Shown: positions 5,814 through 7,593 of the stretch, piece after piece
How the letters are laid out: each line of letters opens with the position of its first letter
Numbering within the stretch: the stretch's first letter is position 1
Source: Lachnospiraceae bacterium UBA3282
GTDB taxonomy: Bacteria > Bacillota > Clostridia > Lachnospirales > Lachnospiraceae
Assembly: GCA_002361735.1 (NCBI GenBank)
Contig: DETS01000055.1
Coordinates: 1-7,593, forward strand
Length of the DNA: 7,593 nt
Direction of reading: 5' to 3'
Position numbers and translations under genes: made by a program
The notes under the pieces: model-generated
What the model was told of the DNA's origin: nothing
Database searches by the model: none
What the model saw: the letters and a program-made list of their open reading frames with translations, nothing else

Positions 5814-6214
5814 TACCAGACGAAGGCGAGCACTTCGCCGCCTACCTGCAGCTCTCTTGCCTTCTTATCGGTCACAACGCCCTGATTCGTGGAGATGATC
5901 GCCACGCCCAATCCCCCGAGCACTCTGGGCAGTTCTTCCTTACCCGCATACACACGCAGACCGGGCTTGGAGATTCTCTTGATACCGGAAATGATCTTGT
6001 CGTTCTTGTCCTCACCATACTTTAATGTGATATGGATCGTCTTAAAGCTGCCATCATCGATCAGATCAAATTTTCTGATATATCCTTCATCTAAGAGAAT
6101 CTGCGCAATCGCCAGCTTCATCTTGGATGAGGGCACATCTACCGTGTCGTGTTTCGCAGTATTTGCATTACGGATTCTTGTAAGCATATCTGCGATCGGA
6201 TCGCTCATTGTCAT
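5813..6214 (-). CDS. rpsH: 30S ribosomal protein S8
   Basis: S8 binds the central domain of 16S rRNA (helix 21 region) early in 30S assembly. In E. coli it also represses the spc operon by binding mRNA near the start of rplE. The 133-residue protein starts MTMSDPIADMLTRIRNAN, has SSKMKLAIAQILLDEGYI at 29-46, KPGLRVYAGKEELPRVLGGL at 83-102, and the RNA-binding C-terminal part ISTNQGVVTDKKAR at 107-120 ending GGEVLAFVW. AGGAGG lies seven bases before the ATG. It is the only gene here flanked on both sides by long, repeat-filled spacers (182 and 192 bases), although the gene itself looks intact. Confidence 0.98.
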   Translation of the reverse strand: MTMSDPIADMLTRIRNANTAKHDTVDVPSSKMKLAIAQILLDEGYIRKFDLIDDGSFKTIHITLKYGEDKNDKIISGIKRISKPGLRVYAGKEELPRVLGGLGVAIISTNQGVVTDKKARELQVGGEVLAFVW

Positions 6215-6248
6215 GATTTTTCCTCCTAATCCTAATTCTCAAAAATCT

Positions 6249-6300
6249 TTTGGTCACCGAGGTTGCGAAGCAAATCTCACAGACCAAATATAGCTTTTCT
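6249..6300. repeat. Palindromic module copy 3
   Basis: The outer arms TTTGGTC (6249-6255) and GACCAAA (6282-6288) pair perfectly. The inner GAGG/TCTC and TTGC/GCAA pair with one G.T wobble and one bulged A around a GAA loop. The tail TATAGCTTTTCTT (6289-6300 region) aligns with the tails of copies 1 and 4. This is the best-formed copy of the family. Confidence 0.72.
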
Positions 6301-6307
6301 TGGCTAC

Positions 6308-6355
6308 GTCCGAGGTCGCGAAGCGAACTCGCAGACCAAACTTAGATTTTCTTAG
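6308..6355. repeat. Palindromic module copy 4
   Basis: GTC (6308-6310) pairs with GAC (6334-6336), CGAG with CTCG, and TCGC with GCGA around a GAA loop, with a single G.A mismatch. The tail CTTAGATTTTCTTAG (6341-6355) is shared with copy 1 (two differences), and it doubles as part of the 5' arm of the larger inverted repeat at 6334-6392. Confidence 0.72.
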
Positions 6356-6392
6356 GCGGCGTTCCTCAGACGCCTTAGGAAATCTTTTGGTC
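6334..6392. repeat. Large imperfect inverted repeat just after rpsN
   Basis: On the plus strand, GACCAAA (6334-6340) pairs with TTTGGTC (6386-6392). After a three-base bulge, the 15-base arm AGATTTTCTTAGGCG (6344-6358) pairs with CGCCTTAGGAAATCT (6371-6385): 13 Watson-Crick pairs, one T.G wobble and one T.T mismatch, around a 12-base loop. It begins only four bases after the rpsN stop. The bases that follow in the transcript are not T-rich, so it does not look like an intrinsic terminator. Confidence 0.7.
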
Positions 6393-6396
6393 TTGC

Positions 6397-6582
6397 TTAC
6401 CAGCTGGCTTTCTTGACACCGGGAATCTGTCCCTTATATGCTAACTCACGGAAGCAGATTCTGCAGATTCCGTACTTTCTCAAATAAGCATGCGGACGAC
6501 CGCAGATTTTACAACGGTTATACGCTCTCACAGCGAACTTGGGTTTGCGCTGCTGTTTGATCTTCATTGCTGTCTTAGCCAT
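6397..6582 (-). CDS. rpsN: 30S ribosomal protein S14, type Z (zinc-binding)
   Basis: S14 is a small-subunit head protein needed late in 30S assembly. At 61 residues it is the short form. The four zinc ligands are present as Cys24-x2-Cys27 and Cys40-x2-Cys43, within NRCKICGRPHAYLRKYGI and CRICFRELA. It ends GQIPGVKKASW, as in most bacterial S14 proteins. The gene lies 14 bases after rplE, with a good AGGAGGT-like site before the ATG. Because it is zinc-dependent, some relatives carry a cysteine-free paralogue elsewhere, which cannot be seen here. A long repeat-filled spacer follows it. Confidence 0.98.
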   Translation of the reverse strand: MAKTAMKIKQQRKPKFAVRAYNRCKICGRPHAYLRKYGICRICFRELAYKGQIPGVKKASW

Positions 6583-6596
6583 GAACTTACCTCCTT

Positions 6597-7139
6597 CTAT
6601 TTGGCGAATGGCATATTGAATAATCTCAACAATTCACGGGCTTCCTCGTCTGTCTTTGCCGTGGTAACAAAGATGACATCCATACCTCTCACTTTGTCTA
6701 CCTTATCGTACTCGATCTCGGGGAAGATGATCTGCTCCTTGATACCCAGTGCATAGTTACCTCTGCCATCGAACGAGTTCGCGCTCACGCCTCTGAAGTC
6801 ACGCACGCGGGGAAGTGCAAGGTTTACGAGTCTGTCTAAGAACTCATACATCTTATCACCGCGCAGGGTGGTCTTACAGCCAATGGACTGTCCCTCTCTG
6901 ATCTTGAAGTTTGCGATAGAATGCTTTGCCTTGGTGATGACCGCCTTCTGACCGGTGATAGTCTCCATGTCACTTACGGCTGACTCAAGCACTTTAGCGT
7001 TCTCCTTCGCTTCACCGACACCCATGTTGATCACGATCTTGTCGAGCTTCGGCACTTCCATGGTATTTTTATATCCAAACTTTTTGACCATAGCATCTAC
7101 GATCTCGCTTTTATACATCTCTTTCAGTCTGCTACTCAC
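6597..7139 (-). CDS. rplE: 50S ribosomal protein L5
   Basis: L5 binds 5S rRNA and contacts the P-site tRNA elbow in the central protuberance. With the GTG start at 7139 the protein is 180 residues, matching the family. Hallmarks are SSRLKEMYKSEIVDAMVKKF at the N-terminus, KIVINMGVGEA at 34-44, KAKHSIANFKIREGQSIGCK at about 70-89, RDFRGVSANSFDGRGNYALG at 113-132, and the end LLRLFNMPF. The frame remains open to a TTG at 7160, but that codon lies upstream of the ribosome binding site AAAGGAG (7156-7150), which serves the GTG at ten bases. Upstream is a 127-base spacer with three hairpins. Confidence 0.97.
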   Translation of the reverse strand: MSSRLKEMYKSEIVDAMVKKFGYKNTMEVPKLDKIVINMGVGEAKENAKVLESAVSDMETITGQKAVITKAKHSIANFKIREGQSIGCKTTLRGDKMYEFLDRLVNLALPRVRDFRGVSANSFDGRGNYALGIKEQIIFPEIEYDKVDKVRGMDVIFVTTAKTDEEARELLRLFNMPFAK

Positions 7140-7149
7140 ACCTATGGAT

Positions 7150-7156
7150 CTCCTTT
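7150..7156 (-). promoter_or_regulatory. Ribosome binding site deciding the rplE GTG start
   Basis: AAAGGAG on the minus strand, ten bases before GTG (7139-7137). It lies downstream of the TTG at 7160, which therefore cannot be the start. The spacing is slightly long and the start codon is not ATG, so initiation may be weaker than at neighbouring genes. Confidence 0.7.
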
Positions 7157-7184
7157 CCAAATATATTTTATCTTCCTTAAATCA

Positions 7185-7209
7185 GGACTGCGCATTCACT
7201 GCGCTGTCC
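7185..7209 (-). promoter_or_regulatory. Hairpin 3 of the rplX-rplE spacer
   Basis: GGAC/GTCC and GCGCA/TGCGC form nine pairs around a five-base loop, with one T.T mismatch. It is the hairpin nearest rplE, ending about 29 bases before the rplE ribosome binding site. No T tract follows. Confidence 0.55.
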
Positions 7210-7210
7210 G

Positions 7211-7243
7211 TGCACGCGCCATGCAGCTCGCTGCATGTGTGCA
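7211..7243 (-). promoter_or_regulatory. Hairpin 2 of the rplX-rplE spacer
   Basis: CATGCAG (7220-7226) pairs perfectly with CTGCATG (7231-7237) around a four-base loop (CGAG in the transcript). The outer TGCAC (7211-7215) pairs with GTGCA (7239-7243) across an asymmetric internal loop of four bases against one. Confidence 0.55.
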
Positions 7244-7247
7244 TCTC

Positions 7248-7268
7248 AAACGCCTTTGTAAGGCGTTT
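7248..7268 (-). promoter_or_regulatory. Hairpin 1 of the rplX-rplE spacer, overlapping the rplX stop
   Basis: AAACGCCTT (7248-7256) and AAGGCGTTT (7260-7268) form a perfect nine-pair stem with a three-base loop. Two bases of the rplX TAA lie in the stem, so a terminating ribosome would block its folding. No T tract follows, which argues against termination. Confidence 0.6.
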
Positions 7269-7578
7269 AATCTACGATATCGCCCGTAGACTTTGCAAAA
7301 CGAACCTTCTTGCCATTTTCGATCTTGAAACCGATTCTGGTTGCCTTACCCTTGTGCACATACATCACATTGGATACGTCGATGAGCGCTTCTTTCTGAA
7401 CGATACCGCCGTTCTGGTTCGCTACCGAGGGCTTCTCGTGCTTTGTGATCTTGTTGATCCCCTCTACGAGCACTTTATTGTTCTTCTTATCTACGGAAAT
7501 AACCTTGCCTTCTTTGTCCTTATCCTTGCCGGCGATCACCTTGACGGTATCACCTTTTTTAATCTTAGCCATTGACAT
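7267..7578 (-). CDS. rplX: 50S ribosomal protein L24
   Basis: L24 is an assembly-initiating large-subunit protein that binds the 5' region of 23S rRNA near the tunnel exit. The 103-residue protein starts MSMAKIKKGDTVKVIAGKDK, with the KOW motif at about 7-34, followed by GINKITKHEKPS at 40-51, NGGIVQKEALIDVSNVM at 56-72 and a C-terminal RIGFKIENGKKVRFAKSTG at 81-99. AGGAGG lies seven bases before the first ATG, favouring it over Met3. The gene is complete; rplN would be expected just outside the window. A perfect hairpin overlaps its stop codon. Confidence 0.98.
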   Translation of the reverse strand: MSMAKIKKGDTVKVIAGKDKDKEGKVISVDKKNNKVLVEGINKITKHEKPSVANQNGGIVQKEALIDVSNVMYVHKGKATRIGFKIENGKKVRFAKSTGDIVD

Positions 7579-7593
7579 ACCGGCACCTCCTAT

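Larger units (their letters stand above)
6215..6396. repeat. Repeat-filled 182-base spacer between rpsH and rpsN
   Basis: No gene is supported here. It holds palindromic module copies 3 (6249-6300) and 4 (6308-6355), then a large inverted repeat (6334-6392) adjoining the rpsN stop. The 13-mer AAATCTTTTGGTC occurs exactly at 6243-6255 and 6380-6392. The rpsH ribosome binding site lies at its low-coordinate end. Confidence 0.75.

Noticed and set aside
5674..5898. A 74-codon plus-strand frame running through the repeat spacer into rpsH
   Set aside because: It is a translation of the palindromic repeats plus the antisense of rpsH, with no protein-like features and no convincing ribosome binding site.
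6334..6392. Intrinsic terminator after rpsN
   Set aside because: The stem is followed by TTTGGTCTGCGAG in the transcript, not a T tract, and termination here would silence essential downstream genes. The same reasoning excludes the stems at 2093-2128, 5795-5813 and 7248-7268.
5668..6392. CRISPR array
   Set aside because: The repeats are diverged, irregularly spaced, separated by a gene and strongly palindromic, and there are no uniform spacers.
7140..7160. TTG start for rplE giving 187 residues
   Set aside because: The TTG lies upstream of the ribosome binding site, and the extra residues would translate that site.
7161..7184. Promoter before rplE (A/T-rich TAAAAT-like box)
   Set aside because: At 17 bases upstream there is no -35-like hexamer, and there is no extended -10 motif.
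6955..7575. A 206-codon open frame on the plus strand opposite rplE and rplX
   Set aside because: It lies antisense to two clearly recognised ribosomal genes, its product resembles nothing I know, and it is explained as the complement of conserved coding sequence. The same holds for plus-strand frames at 976-1500, 1632-2165 and 3054-3512.

Overview
The window is a nearly uninterrupted ribosomal-protein gene cluster read entirely on the minus strand. It is the distal half of the spc operon followed by its secretion, maturation and initiation genes. In transcription order, from high to low coordinates, it holds rplX, rplE, rpsN, rpsH, rplF, rplR, rpsE, rpmD, rplO, secY, adk, map, a KOW-domain RNA-binding protein gene, infA, and the first eight codons of rpmJ. 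No convincing gene lies on the plus strand. No gene-free stretch exceeds 300 bases; the longest spacers are 192, 182 and 127 bases.

Gene order and protein types point to a Clostridia-class Firmicute, most like Lachnospiraceae. The signs are a zinc-ribbon (type Z) S14, an adenylate kinase with a four-cysteine LID, strong AGGAGG-type ribosome binding sites, and the small KOW protein between map and infA. The family-level guess rests on recognising protein sequence and on that gene order; no database search was made.

The products form one functional set. L24, L5, S14, S8, L6, L18, S5, L30 and L15 build the ribosome. SecY is the pore that exports nascent proteins. Adenylate kinase keeps adenylate balance. 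Methionine aminopeptidase trims new N-termini. IF-1 acts in initiation. Several junctions suggest translational coupling: rplO/secY share one base (TAATG), adk/map share four bases (ATGA), and the KOW gene/infA overlap by 14 bases. Just before rpmJ there is a near-consensus housekeeping promoter, so the alpha-operon genes beyond the window (rpmJ onward) can probably be transcribed separately.

The unexpected part is the spacers. Both sides of rpsH carry long spacers filled with four diverged copies of one palindromic module (head roughly GTC..CGAG..GAA..CTCG.CAGAC, with an A/T-rich tail). They also hold a 17-base exact duplication, a perfect hairpin that begins inside the rpsH stop codon, and a larger inverted repeat just after rpsN. 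The rplX-rplE spacer holds three consecutive, unrelated hairpins. The secY-adk spacer holds a hairpin capped by GAAA. None of these hairpins is followed by a T tract, so they do not look like intrinsic terminators. They are best read as REP-like palindromic repeats and/or RNA structures for processing or regulation inside the operon.
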